Shown piece by piece: positions 8,641 to 16,865 of a DNA stretch of 64,000 bases (its first letter is position 1; each line of letters begins with the position of its first letter). This stretch comes from Chryseobacterium artocarpi (lineage in GTDB: Bacteria; Bacteroidota; Bacteroidia; Flavobacteriales; Weeksellaceae). The position numbers and the translations under genes were made by a program. The notes below the pieces were generated by a model. That model searched no databases. It had not been told where the DNA came from and was given only the letters and a program-made list of their open reading frames with translations. The stretch spans positions 248,001 to 312,000 of the forward strand of contig NZ_MAYH01000034.1 in assembly GCF_001684975.1 (NCBI RefSeq). Direction: 5' to 3'.

Positions 8641-9645
8641 TTACGCTTTGGATAAAGAGTTCACTGCTTCTCTGATAATCTCGTAAGATCTTAATCTTTT
8701 CTGATGATCATAAATATGAGAATTAATCATCAGCTCATCCACATTGAATCTGTTTTGGAAATCTTTAAGTTTCTCCTGAATCTCAGTTTGATCTCCGATA
8801 AAAGTATATCTCAGCTTCTGTAAAACCATTGACTTCTCCATAGGCGACCAGATTTCATCCATATCATCTACAGGTGGTGCAAAAGGTTTTCTGTCGTTTC
8901 TTACAATATTGATGAATGCCTGAAATAATGTGGTTGAAATTTTATGTGCTTCTTCAGATGTATCTGCTGCAATTCCATTGACACAAGCAATAATATAAGG
9001 CTTGTCCAGATATTTTGAAGGTTCAAAATGTTCTCTGTAAATTTTAAAAGCCATCTCCATCTGTTCAGGGGCAAAATGTCCTGCAAAAGCGTATGGTAAA
9101 CCAAGTTCAGCGGCAAGCCATGCACTGTCTGTACTTGATCCTAAGATATAAATCGGGACATCTAATCCTTCTCCGGGAATAGCACGAACCATAGCATCGG
9201 AGTTTTCTTTAGAAAAATACCTTTGAAGTTCAAGAATCTGTCTTGGAAACTGTTCATTGATCATAGCCGGATTTCTTCCTAATGCCTGAGCCGTCAGCCC
9301 ATCAGTTCCAGGAGCTCTCCCTACCCCAAGATCAATTCTTCCTGGGAAAAGTGACTCCAGCGTACCGAATTGTTCTGCAATAATCAGAGAGCTATGATTC
9401 GGAAGCATAATTCCTCCCGACCCTACTCTGATTTTTTTTGTTCCGTTAGCAATGAATCCTATCAAAACTGATGTTGCAGAACTGGCAATGCTTTCCATAT
9501 TATGATGTTCAGCCAGCCAGAATCTTTTATAGTCTAAATTTTCAGTGTGATTGGCTAAAGATAAGCTATCCTGAAAAGTATCATGAATGCTTTTTCCCTG
9601 CTTTACCGGGGCAAGGTCTAAAACAGAAATTTCAAAATTTTTCAT
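8641..9645 (-). CDS. LLM-class (luciferase-like) flavin-dependent monooxygenase
   Basis: 334 aa from the ATG at 9645. The frame is open to 9723, but a -7 box at 9710-9717 places transcription start downstream of that extension, and family members usually start like MKNFEISVLDLAPV. It has the bacterial luciferase-like TIM barrel: RFWLAEHHNM near the start, then RVGSGGIMLPNHSSLIIAEQFGTLE, then RIDLGVGRAPGTD. It uses reduced flavin and oxygen; the substrate is unknown. It is read in the same direction as ribBA but has its own promoter. Confidence 0.9.
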   Translation of the reverse strand: MKNFEISVLDLAPVKQGKSIHDTFQDSLSLANHTENLDYKRFWLAEHHNMESIASSATSVLIGFIANGTKKIRVGSGGIMLPNHSSLIIAEQFGTLESLFPGRIDLGVGRAPGTDGLTAQALGRNPAMINEQFPRQILELQRYFSKENSDAMVRAIPGEGLDVPIYILGSSTDSAWLAAELGLPYAFAGHFAPEQMEMAFKIYREHFEPSKYLDKPYIIACVNGIAADTSEEAHKISTTLFQAFINIVRNDRKPFAPPVDDMDEIWSPMEKSMVLQKLRYTFIGDQTEIQEKLKDFQNRFNVDELMINSHIYDHQKRLRSYEIIREAVNSLSKA

Positions 9646-9709
9646 ATTGAGTAAATTTTCTAAAGGTGATATTGAATCTCCTTTTTTTAAAATTGGATTT
9701 AAAACCATA

Positions 9710-9717
9710 CAAATGTA
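9710..9717 (-). promoter_or_regulatory. -7 box of the LLM monooxygenase gene
   Basis: TACATTTG on the minus strand is an exact TAnnTTTG match, and it decides the start at 9645. The 326 bases between 9645 and 9972 otherwise hold only the upstream region of the astacin gene, including TATATTCG at 9937-9944. Confidence 0.6.
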
Positions 9718-9971
9718 AGACATCTGAACTGCATTAGTTACTTTTTGTAATTAATAGGATCTATGGATGACTTCAGGGAAAAACTATTGGAATTGAATTT
9801 TTATTAATTTGATTTTGATTATATAATTTTTTAATTAAAATTTTACATCAACATCAAGGCTTGTACTTTTACAATCTATCAATGAATAATATTAACATTT
9901 TAACAAAAATAATTCAATATTAAGAGAAATATTGTTTATATTCGTAATAACAATTTGAAAAAATCTTTATT

Positions 9972-10820
9972 ATGAACAGAAAATCTTACGACTTGTCTTT
10001 TCAAAAATTATTGACAAAAAGAACCATTCTTATGAGTATTATTGTTGCTGCAACATTTACATCCTGTAATAAAAACAGTGAGGAGCTGGCAACAGAAGCC
10101 CAAACTACAGCAGCAAATGTTGAAAACCTGAGAAAAGGTCAGCTTGGAGGTCAGGAAATCACTTACGAAAGAAAAAACGGACTGAATTTTTTCGAGGGTG
10201 ATATGGTTCTTTCAGACCAACAATTGACTGAAGGAGGTGCTTCTAACAGAGGAGGTGCTACCTATTCAAGATGGCCTAATCGTACAATTTACTACACTAT
10301 TGCAAGTAATATGGGATCTATTAATGTTAATAAGATCAATACTGCAGTTAGTGAATACAATTCTAAAACGAATGCGCGTTGGGTTCAGCGTACTAATCAA
10401 TCCAATTATGTAGAATTTATTTTCGGAAGTTCAAACGGGTCAGATGGCTGGGCTCACATCGGATATCAGGGAGGAAAACAAACAATTTCTCTGGATCAAT
10501 ATATTTCTGTGGGATCAGTAATTCATGAAATGGGGCACACCGTGGGTCTTTATCATGAGCATTCCAGACAAGACAGAGATCAGTATGTAAGTATCCAATG
10601 GAATAATATTCAGGACGGACAGGGATATAATTTCAACAAGTACAGTTCTGGAACAGATATAGGTCCTTTTAATATCAATTCTGTGATGATGTACTGGCCA
10701 ACGTCTTATTCTAAAAATGGATTACCTACTATTAAAAGAGCGGACAATACAAATTTCACTTATAACAGAACTGGCTTTACAACGGGAGATATTAACACTA
10801 TCAATGCAATGTATCCTTAG
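9972..10820 (+). CDS. M12A (astacin-like) metallopeptidase, lipoprotein
   Basis: 282 aa. A lipoprotein signal with lipobox TFTSC (Cys at about residue 32) points to membrane anchoring. The astacin zinc motif is HEMGHTVGLYHEHSRQDRD at about residues 185-203 (HExxHxxGxxHE), and the Met-turn is SVMMY near residue 237. It is short compared with the secreted flavastacin of this group and has no T9SS sorting domain, only a propeptide-like N-terminal region and the catalytic domain. It probably cleaves peptides at the cell surface or in the periplasm. It is monocistronic and ends at a terminator shared with the convergent helicase gene. Confidence 0.9.
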   Translation: MNRKSYDLSFQKLLTKRTILMSIIVAATFTSCNKNSEELATEAQTTAANVENLRKGQLGGQEITYERKNGLNFFEGDMVLSDQQLTEGGASNRGGATYSRWPNRTIYYTIASNMGSINVNKINTAVSEYNSKTNARWVQRTNQSNYVEFIFGSSNGSDGWAHIGYQGGKQTISLDQYISVGSVIHEMGHTVGLYHEHSRQDRDQYVSIQWNNIQDGQGYNFNKYSSGTDIGPFNINSVMMYWPTSYSKNGLPTIKRADNTNFTYNRTGFTTGDINTINAMYP

Positions 10821-10842
10821 GCTTTTAAGTTCAATATAAAAC

Positions 10843-10877
10843 AAAAGGAAAAGAACTTTATGAGTTCTTTTCCTTTT
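10843..10877. terminator. Bidirectional terminator overlapping the helicase 3' end
   Basis: AAAAGGAAAAGAACT / AGTTCTTTTCCTTTT with a 5-nt loop. It overlaps the stop codon of the minus-strand helicase gene. Confidence 0.8.
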
Positions 10878-12984
10878 TATAGTTATAATGGTTGATCAAT
10901 ATTCTGATCTCATTAAATTCAAAATCATTAGGTAATGCATTCTTCCACTCTGTTAATGTTTCATGTGGATTTTTATAAAATTCCGTCTCAAAAGCTTTGA
11001 TCTTGTCTGAAGTAATGACTCTTGAAATATCCAGCAATCCCTGCTCTGCAAACTTGGCAAGATGTCCGATTACTGTTTCTTTTACCAAACCTCTTTCCAA
11101 TGCAATCTCACCAATAGTTTTTCCTTGCTCGAATAGCTGGAATGTCAATACTTGTGATGGTACTTTAACAATCTTCATACTGACTTCTTTATCATTCTTC
11201 TCATCCAGAAGTCTGGTTTCCAAAAGATGAATGTCTTTTAAGTTATTCAGATATTCTTCAATGTCTTCCAGCCAGCTTTTAACTTCTTCATTATATTGTT
11301 TCAGCCCTTTTGCCCCTTTTATTTCGGCATAAAATTCTTTTAAAGGATCGAAAATTTTATTTCTTGTTTCGGTAAAAAAGAAATTTACAGCTCCTTTAGA
11401 TTTACTTTCAATCTCTGTCCATTCTTCTTTTTGTGCGATAAAGTTATTAACCTTCTGGAAAATGACCCGTTCCAATTTCTCAAAGATTTTTCCAAGATTG
11501 GTGGCTTCATGCTTCAATTGAAGATAAAGCTGATTAGCTTTAACATGATCTATATTTTTGGTAGTAATGGAAAGCTTGTTCCACTCTTCTACTTCTTTTA
11601 AAAACCAGGTACAATCAACAGTACGAAGTACTTTCCTGATACTGTAATCATACTTTTCCTGATTCAGAATAGCTTCTACATTATCATTAGCAACCGTATC
11701 ACTATGGAAATGCAGAATTCTGTTATCTTTAAAAATAACTTCAGGTGTAATTTTAGATTTTAAGACAATACCTTCCAGTGTTCTACAACGTGATAATGCT
11801 ACATAAACCTGTCCCGCAGTAAAACTTTTCCCTGCATCAATGATCACTTTATCAAAAGTAAGTCCCTGACTTTTATGAATGGTAACTGCCCAGGCTAATT
11901 TAATTGGAAACTGTTCAAAACTTCCTAAAACTTCTTCTTTAATCGTTTTATCGGTATCAAGGAAATATTTTTTCTGTTCCCAGGTTTCTCTTTTTACAGT
12001 AATTTCTCTTTCACTTTCGTCCAGAACAACACGAATTTCATTTTCATCCAGCCCAATGATCTCTCCCAGCTTTCCGTTGAAATATTTCTTTTCCCCGGAA
12101 ATATCATTTCGGATAAACATGATCTGAGCGCCTATTTTCAATTCTAAAAACTGCTCATTCGGAAATTGATTTTCTTTAAAATCTCCTACCAGTTTTGCTT
12201 CGTAAGTTTGAGCATCTACTTTTATCTCTGTCAATTTCTCCTGGTTGATTTCATCCGCCATTTTATTGTGGGAGCACAGATAAACGTAAGATTCTTTCCC
12301 CATATCAAAATCGGGGTCATATCTTTTATTCAGATGATCAAAATCAATATTGGCTACATCACCGTCACGAATTGCATTTAATATTTCCAAAAATTCCTGA
12401 TCAGATTGTCTGTAAACTTTCGTCAGCTCGATGGTAACAATCGGAATATCTTTAATTGCATGACTATCAAAGAAGAATGGTGAGTCATAATACATTTTCA
12501 GGATATGTTCATCTCTTACCACCGGCGGAAGCTGAAACAAGTCTCCAATGAAAAGCATCTGTACTCCTCCAAATCTTTGATTATTCCTTCTGATAAATCT
12601 CAAAGAAAAGTCCATCATATCCAGAACATCAGCTCTCAACATGGAAACCTCATCAATAATAATGATCTCAACCTCTCTTAAAAGCTTGAGTTTATCTTTT
12701 CTATATTTGAAATGAGGCATCAGATCGGCAATATTATTTGCCAAACTGGTATCTATCCTTTCTGTTGTTGGCAAAAAGGTTCTCAGTGGTAATCCAAACA
12801 TGGAATGAATAGTCACTCCTCCTGCATTAATCGCTGCAATTCCTGTAGGAGCAATTACAATATGCTTTTTCTTTGTTCGTCTTACAAAATCGTTAAGAAA
12901 TGTAGTTTTTCCTGTTCCCGCTTTCCCGGTTAAGAAAACACTTCTGTTCGTGTACTCTATTAAGTCAAAAAAATGATTGTTCAT
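10858..12984 (-). CDS. PIF1-like ATP-dependent helicase with C-terminal helix-turn-helix domain
   Basis: 708 aa from the ATG at 12984. A longer open frame (to 13179) runs upstream of the promoter and was rejected. Superfamily 1B helicase motifs: Walker A TGKAGTGKTTFL (about residues 19-30), IAPTGIAAINAGG, Walker B IIIDEVSML, GDLFQLPPVV, and the late motifs AVTIHKSQGLTFDKVI and YVALSRC. The last 90 residues carry a winged-helix-like segment (TIGEIALERGLVKETVIGHL) resembling the HTH_40 domain also found at some RecQ C-termini. It probably unwinds DNA structures such as R-loops or G-quadruplexes, but partners are unknown. Confidence 0.9.
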   Translation of the reverse strand: MNNHFFDLIEYTNRSVFLTGKAGTGKTTFLNDFVRRTKKKHIVIAPTGIAAINAGGVTIHSMFGLPLRTFLPTTERIDTSLANNIADLMPHFKYRKDKLKLLREVEIIIIDEVSMLRADVLDMMDFSLRFIRRNNQRFGGVQMLFIGDLFQLPPVVRDEHILKMYYDSPFFFDSHAIKDIPIVTIELTKVYRQSDQEFLEILNAIRDGDVANIDFDHLNKRYDPDFDMGKESYVYLCSHNKMADEINQEKLTEIKVDAQTYEAKLVGDFKENQFPNEQFLELKIGAQIMFIRNDISGEKKYFNGKLGEIIGLDENEIRVVLDESEREITVKRETWEQKKYFLDTDKTIKEEVLGSFEQFPIKLAWAVTIHKSQGLTFDKVIIDAGKSFTAGQVYVALSRCRTLEGIVLKSKITPEVIFKDNRILHFHSDTVANDNVEAILNQEKYDYSIRKVLRTVDCTWFLKEVEEWNKLSITTKNIDHVKANQLYLQLKHEATNLGKIFEKLERVIFQKVNNFIAQKEEWTEIESKSKGAVNFFFTETRNKIFDPLKEFYAEIKGAKGLKQYNEEVKSWLEDIEEYLNNLKDIHLLETRLLDEKNDKEVSMKIVKVPSQVLTFQLFEQGKTIGEIALERGLVKETVIGHLAKFAEQGLLDISRVITSDKIKAFETEFYKNPHETLTEWKNALPNDFEFNEIRILINHYNYKKEKNS

Positions 12985-12990
12985 CGTTGT

Positions 12991-12998
12991 CAAAAATA
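12991..12998 (-). promoter_or_regulatory. -7 box of the PIF1-like helicase gene
   Basis: TATTTTTG on the minus strand ends 6 nt before the ATG at 12984, which predicts a leaderless or near-leaderless mRNA. Confidence 0.55.
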
Positions 12999-13066
12999 CG
13001 GAAATGAATTTGAATTTCTTACCTTGGCATAAGTTTTGAAAATTCTTAAAAAGAAAAAAGTCTATC

Positions 13067-13519
13067 GTGAAAAAATTTTTCCTACCTATTCCTCTAGTAA
13101 TATTATGTACTACTTTAACGTTGGTTTCCTGTAATACATCGAAGCATCTTAATACTAATCTTCCTATTGATATTGCCAACCGACCAGCCGATGAAGACAG
13201 TCAGAAATATGATCAGGCTCAGCTAGATAGATTAAAAGCATCCATTGAGTCCGAAGCTACAGGTGAAAAATGTTCAAATGCCAGCGAATGGACTTTTGCC
13301 GCAATGGGAGTAAAATCCTGTGGCGGACCTCAGCAATATATTGCTTATCCTAAAAAAATAGAGTCTTCTATTCTTCCCAGAATCAATGAATATACTGATA
13401 AAGTAAGAATTTTTAATGAAAAATATAATATTGTCTCAGACTGTGTGATGATAATGCCTCCTACTTCTATTAAATGTATCAAAGAAGAAGCAAGGCTGAT
13501 CACTCCGGATAATAATTAA
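13067..13519 (+). CDS. Small lipoprotein of unknown function
   Basis: 150 aa from a GTG start at 13067. The first 22 residues form a typical lipoprotein signal (KKFFLPIPL...LTLVSC, lipobox LVSC), which supports the GTG. The mature part has four further cysteines (KCSN, KSCGG, SDCVM, IKCIK) that could form two disulfides in the periplasm. No known family was recognised. It is divergent from the helicase gene with 82 nt between them, and a hairpin follows the stop. Confidence 0.75.
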   Translation: MKKFFLPIPLVILCTTLTLVSCNTSKHLNTNLPIDIANRPADEDSQKYDQAQLDRLKASIESEATGEKCSNASEWTFAAMGVKSCGGPQQYIAYPKKIESSILPRINEYTDKVRIFNEKYNIVSDCVMIMPPTSIKCIKEEARLITPDNN

Positions 13520-13568
13520 AAAATAAAGCAAAGGTTCTATATCAAATCAACACTAAGACTTGATATAC

Positions 13569-13594
13569 AAAGCTCCGTCGGAAGACAGAGCTTT
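13569..13594 (+). terminator. Probable terminator of the small lipoprotein gene
   Basis: AAAGCTC / GAGCTTT stem followed by TGTTGTTTTAT; the T tract is imperfect. Confidence 0.6.
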
Positions 13595-13623
13595 TGTTGT
13601 TTTATAATAGTTTAATAGAAATA

Positions 13624-14160
13624 TTACAATTCGTAATCTTTTACATTTTCTTTATACCACGAAGAATATTTTACATAGTTATCTGCAATTCTGTTCACCT
13701 CGCCTTCCAATAACTGAGCGTTGATATCTTTAATTTTTTTGGCAGGAACTCCACCCCATACTTCTCCGGACTTAATGTGTGTTCCCTGAGTAACAACAGA
13801 TCCTGCCCCTACAATTGAATTTTCTTCAACCAGGCAGTCGTCCATCACAATTGCTCCCATTCCGATCAGTACATTATCTTTAATTGTACATCCATGCACA
13901 ATTGCGTTGTGTCCGATAGAAACATTATTTCCAATGTTCAACGGGTGCTTCTGATAAGTACAGTGCAGCATTGCATTATCCTGAACATTCACTTTGTCTC
14001 CCATTTTAATATAGTGAACATCTCCTCTGATCACTGCATTATACCAAACGCTACAATCTTTTCCCATGGTAACATCTCCGATAATGGTAGCTGTTTCAGC
14101 TAAAAACGTATTCTCTCCGATCTGTGGTATTTTCCCTAAAAGTTCTTTAATAAGTGCCAT
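13624..14160 (-). CDS. Gamma-carbonic-anhydrase-family protein (left-handed beta-helix)
   Basis: 178 aa built of hexapeptide repeats (for example VNVQDNAMLHC, IGNNVSIGHNAIVHG, IVGAGSVVTQG) that form a trimeric left-handed beta-helix, plus a C-terminal helix. The three zinc-ligand histidines of the gamma-carbonic anhydrase/YrdA group are visible in AMLHC and IGHNAIVHG. Whether it hydrates CO2 or only binds metal cannot be told from sequence. It has no clear operon partner. Confidence 0.9.
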   Translation of the reverse strand: MALIKELLGKIPQIGENTFLAETATIIGDVTMGKDCSVWYNAVIRGDVHYIKMGDKVNVQDNAMLHCTYQKHPLNIGNNVSIGHNAIVHGCTIKDNVLIGMGAIVMDDCLVEENSIVGAGSVVTQGTHIKSGEVWGGVPAKKIKDINAQLLEGEVNRIADNYVKYSSWYKENVKDYEL

Positions 14161-14296
14161 AGTTTTAATTTGAAAATTTGAAAATGAGCTATTTGAAAAT
14201 AAGATTGACTACCATTTTAATTTCGGTATATAACTTCTAAATTAAAGCGATAGCAAAAATCTAACTCTCAATTTCCAGCTTCTAACTTCTAATGCG

Positions 14297-14304
14297 TATT
14301 TTTG
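14297..14304 (+). promoter_or_regulatory. -7 box of the nfu-hemH operon
   Basis: TATTTTTG matches the consensus and lies 21 nt before the nfu ATG at 14326. Confidence 0.55.
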
Positions 14305-14325
14305 TATCTCAAATTTAACGAAAAA

Positions 14326-15204
14326 ATGCGTACCGTACTTATAGAACCAACTGAAAACCCAAAAGTGATGAAATTTGTAGCAGACTACAACTTGATTCCG
14401 GGGTCTTTGGAGCTGGACAGAAGTTCAGATATTTCAGAAATTCCTTTAGCACAGGAGCTTTTCAATTATCCGTTTGTGGAAAGAATTTTCATTACGGCTA
14501 ATTTTGTAGCTGTTGCAAAACAGGATACCATCGAATGGGAACACGTGGCTGAAAGTCTGAAAAATGTAATTGAGGATGAATTATTGGCAAATCCTAGAAT
14601 TTATCTTCAGAAGAAAAAAGAAATGTATCAGATTTATTCTGAAATGACTCCTAACCCAAATGTAATGAAGTTTGTTTCCAGCAAACTGCTTATGGATGGT
14701 TTTGTGGAAGTAAAATCAAAAGAAGAAGCTGCTGATGTTCCTTTGGCAGAGGCTATTTTTAATGAATTTGATTTTGCAACTGAAGTATTCATTTCGGATA
14801 ATTTTGTGGCTGTTACCAAAAATCATTCTGTGGAATGGCATGAGGTAATGATCACAGTTCGTGCTCTTATTGCTGATTATCTTCAAAACGGTGGGGAAAT
14901 TTCAAAAATCGAGCCTCACAAACACGAAAATCCTGTAGAAAAAATTCTTAACAGAGATTACACTGAAGATGAGCAGAAGATTTCTGATATTTTAAATGAA
15001 TATGTAGCTCCTGCTGTAGAAAATGATGGTGGAAAAATTTCTTTAATGGAATACGATCAATCCAGCAAAACGGCTAAAATGCTTTTACAGGGAGCATGTT
15101 CAGGATGTCCGAGCTCTACTGCTACTTTGAAAAACGGTATTGAAAATATCCTGAAACAATTCGTTCCGGATCTTGTAGAAAGAGTGGAAGCAGTAAACGG
15201 ATAA
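14326..15204 (+). CDS. Nfu-type Fe-S scaffold/carrier protein with doubled N-terminal domain
   Basis: 292 aa from the ATG at 14326. Two consecutive Nfu N-terminal-like domains (about 1-87, ending in IFITANFVAVAK, and about 103-190 with VFISDNFVAVTK) are followed by a NifU C-terminal domain (about 215-290). That domain has the cluster-binding CSGC (about 258-261, in LLQGACSGCPSS). It assembles or delivers Fe-S clusters. The tandem duplication of the N-terminal domain is a notable variation. First gene of an operon with an FMN reductase (10 nt gap) and hemH, consistent with iron cofactor metabolism. Confidence 0.9.
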   Translation: MRTVLIEPTENPKVMKFVADYNLIPGSLELDRSSDISEIPLAQELFNYPFVERIFITANFVAVAKQDTIEWEHVAESLKNVIEDELLANPRIYLQKKKEMYQIYSEMTPNPNVMKFVSSKLLMDGFVEVKSKEEAADVPLAEAIFNEFDFATEVFISDNFVAVTKNHSVEWHEVMITVRALIADYLQNGGEISKIEPHKHENPVEKILNRDYTEDEQKISDILNEYVAPAVENDGGKISLMEYDQSSKTAKMLLQGACSGCPSSTATLKNGIENILKQFVPDLVERVEAVNG

Positions 15205-15214
15205 CATTTACTTC

Positions 15215-15751
15215 ATGACCGCTCGCAAAAAAATTCTGGTCATTATCGGAAGTGCAACAAAGAATTCCAGCAATCAAAAACTGATGGAACAGGTATTGGA
15301 TAAAAATCCTGATATTCTTTTTCAGATATATGATGATCTTTCTGTTCTTCCCCATTTTGATACATCACTAACAGATGTTGATACACCGGACGAAATAGTG
15401 AGGGTCAGAGAATATATTGAGAATTCATCAGGAGTTATATTTTCTACCCCGGAATATATTTTCAGTATTCCCAGCAGATTAAAAAACTTACTGGAGTGGT
15501 GTGTTTCCACCAATGTATTTTCAGATAAACCAGTTGCATGTATCACGGGTTCTGCCAGCGGAGAAAAAGGTCATGAAGAATTATTATTGCTTTTAAGGAC
15601 TCTCGGAGCCAAAACAGATGATAAACATCAGCTGTTAATAAAAGGAATAAAGGGTAAAATTGAGCCTGATGGCTCGGTTGAAAACAATACCTTTGCTAAA
15701 GTATTACAATTGGTAACAGATTTTGAAAAGTCTGTTTCATCATTAAAATAA
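15215..15751 (+). CDS. NADPH-dependent FMN reductase-family protein
   Basis: 178 aa with a flavodoxin-like fold. The phosphate-binding loop is IIGSATKNSSNQKLM near the N-terminus. The family segment is SSGVIFSTPEYIFSIPSRLKNLLEW, followed by KPVACITGSASGEKGHEELL. It probably reduces FMN or quinones in the cytosol. It lies between nfu and hemH with gaps of 10 and 3 nt, so it is co-transcribed. A role in supplying electrons for iron release or cofactor assembly is inferred from position only. Confidence 0.87.
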   Translation: MTARKKILVIIGSATKNSSNQKLMEQVLDKNPDILFQIYDDLSVLPHFDTSLTDVDTPDEIVRVREYIENSSGVIFSTPEYIFSIPSRLKNLLEWCVSTNVFSDKPVACITGSASGEKGHEELLLLLRTLGAKTDDKHQLLIKGIKGKIEPDGSVENNTFAKVLQLVTDFEKSVSSLK

Positions 15752-15754
15752 AAA

Positions 15755-16792
15755 ATGTTGAGTAAAAAAGGAATTTTATTAGTCAATCTTGGATCGCCAA
15801 AATCTACGGCTGTAAATGATGTAAAAGATTATCTTGATGAATTTTTGATGGATGAAAGGGTAATTGATTACCGTTGGATCTTCAGAGCTCTTCTTGTTCA
15901 GGGTGTTATTTTAAAAACAAGACCTGCCAAATCTGCCGAAGCTTATAAAACGGTATGGACGGATGAAGGTTCTCCTTTGATTTTTATTACGGAAAGAATT
16001 CAGAAAAAGCTTCAGAAAGTAGTGGATGTGCCTGTAGAAATCGGGATGAGATACGCTGAACCTAGTATTGAAAACGGAATTCAAAAATTGGTAGATCAGG
16101 GAATTTCTGAAATCGTTCTTTTTCCATTGTACCCTCAATATGCAATGAGTACTACAGAAACCGTTATCGAAAAAGCAGAAGAAGTAAGAAAGAAAAAGTT
16201 TCCAAATATAAAGATCAATTATATTCAACCGTTTTATAACAGGGATATTTACATCAATTGTCTGGCTGAAAGTATTAAGGAAAAACTTCCTGAGAACTTT
16301 GATGCTTTACAGTTCTCTTATCATGGAGTTCCGGAAAGACATATCTATAAAACAGACCCTTCCAAAACCTGTAAAATTGATGATGCCAACTGTATCAACA
16401 GCCAGGTAGATACTCACAATGCATATTGTTACAGACACCAATGTTACAAAACAACTGAAGCTGTCATTGCTAAAATGGGACTTCCAAAGGAAAAAACCAT
16501 TATTTCTTTCCAGTCAAGATTAGGAAAAGATAAATGGATTGAGCCTTATACGGATGAAACGTTGGAAACAATTGGAAAAAAAGGAGTGAAAAACTTAGCC
16601 ATTGTGTGTCCGGCATTCGTTTCAGACTGTCTTGAAACATTGGAAGAAATTTCTGTGGAAGGTAAAGAACAATTCATGCATGGAGGGGGAGAAAACTTCC
16701 ATTATATTCCTTGTCTGAACGATGAAGACCGATGGATAGAGGTGGTAAAAACCCTTTGCGAAGAGAAACTGAATGATTTCTATTTAGTATAA
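15755..16792 (+). CDS. hemH: Ferrochelatase
   Basis: 345 aa, the usual length. It inserts ferrous iron into protoporphyrin IX (or coproporphyrin III), a terminal step of heme synthesis. Start GILLVNLGSPKS. The catalytic His is in FSYHGVPERH (about 188-197) and the conserved acidic helix in CPAFVSDCLETLEEI. A cysteine-rich insertion (CKIDDANC...CYRHQC) lies just after the active-site His and could be structural. Third gene of the nfu operon, 3 nt after the previous stop. Confidence 0.96.
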   Translation: MLSKKGILLVNLGSPKSTAVNDVKDYLDEFLMDERVIDYRWIFRALLVQGVILKTRPAKSAEAYKTVWTDEGSPLIFITERIQKKLQKVVDVPVEIGMRYAEPSIENGIQKLVDQGISEIVLFPLYPQYAMSTTETVIEKAEEVRKKKFPNIKINYIQPFYNRDIYINCLAESIKEKLPENFDALQFSYHGVPERHIYKTDPSKTCKIDDANCINSQVDTHNAYCYRHQCYKTTEAVIAKMGLPKEKTIISFQSRLGKDKWIEPYTDETLETIGKKGVKNLAIVCPAFVSDCLETLEEISVEGKEQFMHGGGENFHYIPCLNDEDRWIEVVKTLCEEKLNDFYLV

Positions 16793-16813
16793 TCATTTAC
16801 TTACAAAATATAA

Positions 16814-16843
16814 AAAGCCCACAGAAAATTTTCTGTGGGCTTT
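16814..16843. terminator. Bidirectional terminator between hemH and the M4 protease gene
   Basis: A 30-bp perfect palindrome (AAAGCCCACAGAAAA and its complement) between convergent genes. Confidence 0.85.
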
Positions 16844-16865
16844 CTCTTGAAATATATTAAGATTG

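Noticed and set aside
12985..13179. 65-residue N-terminal extension of the PIF1-like helicase
   Set aside because: It runs upstream of a consensus -7 box and overlaps the divergent lipoprotein gene start.
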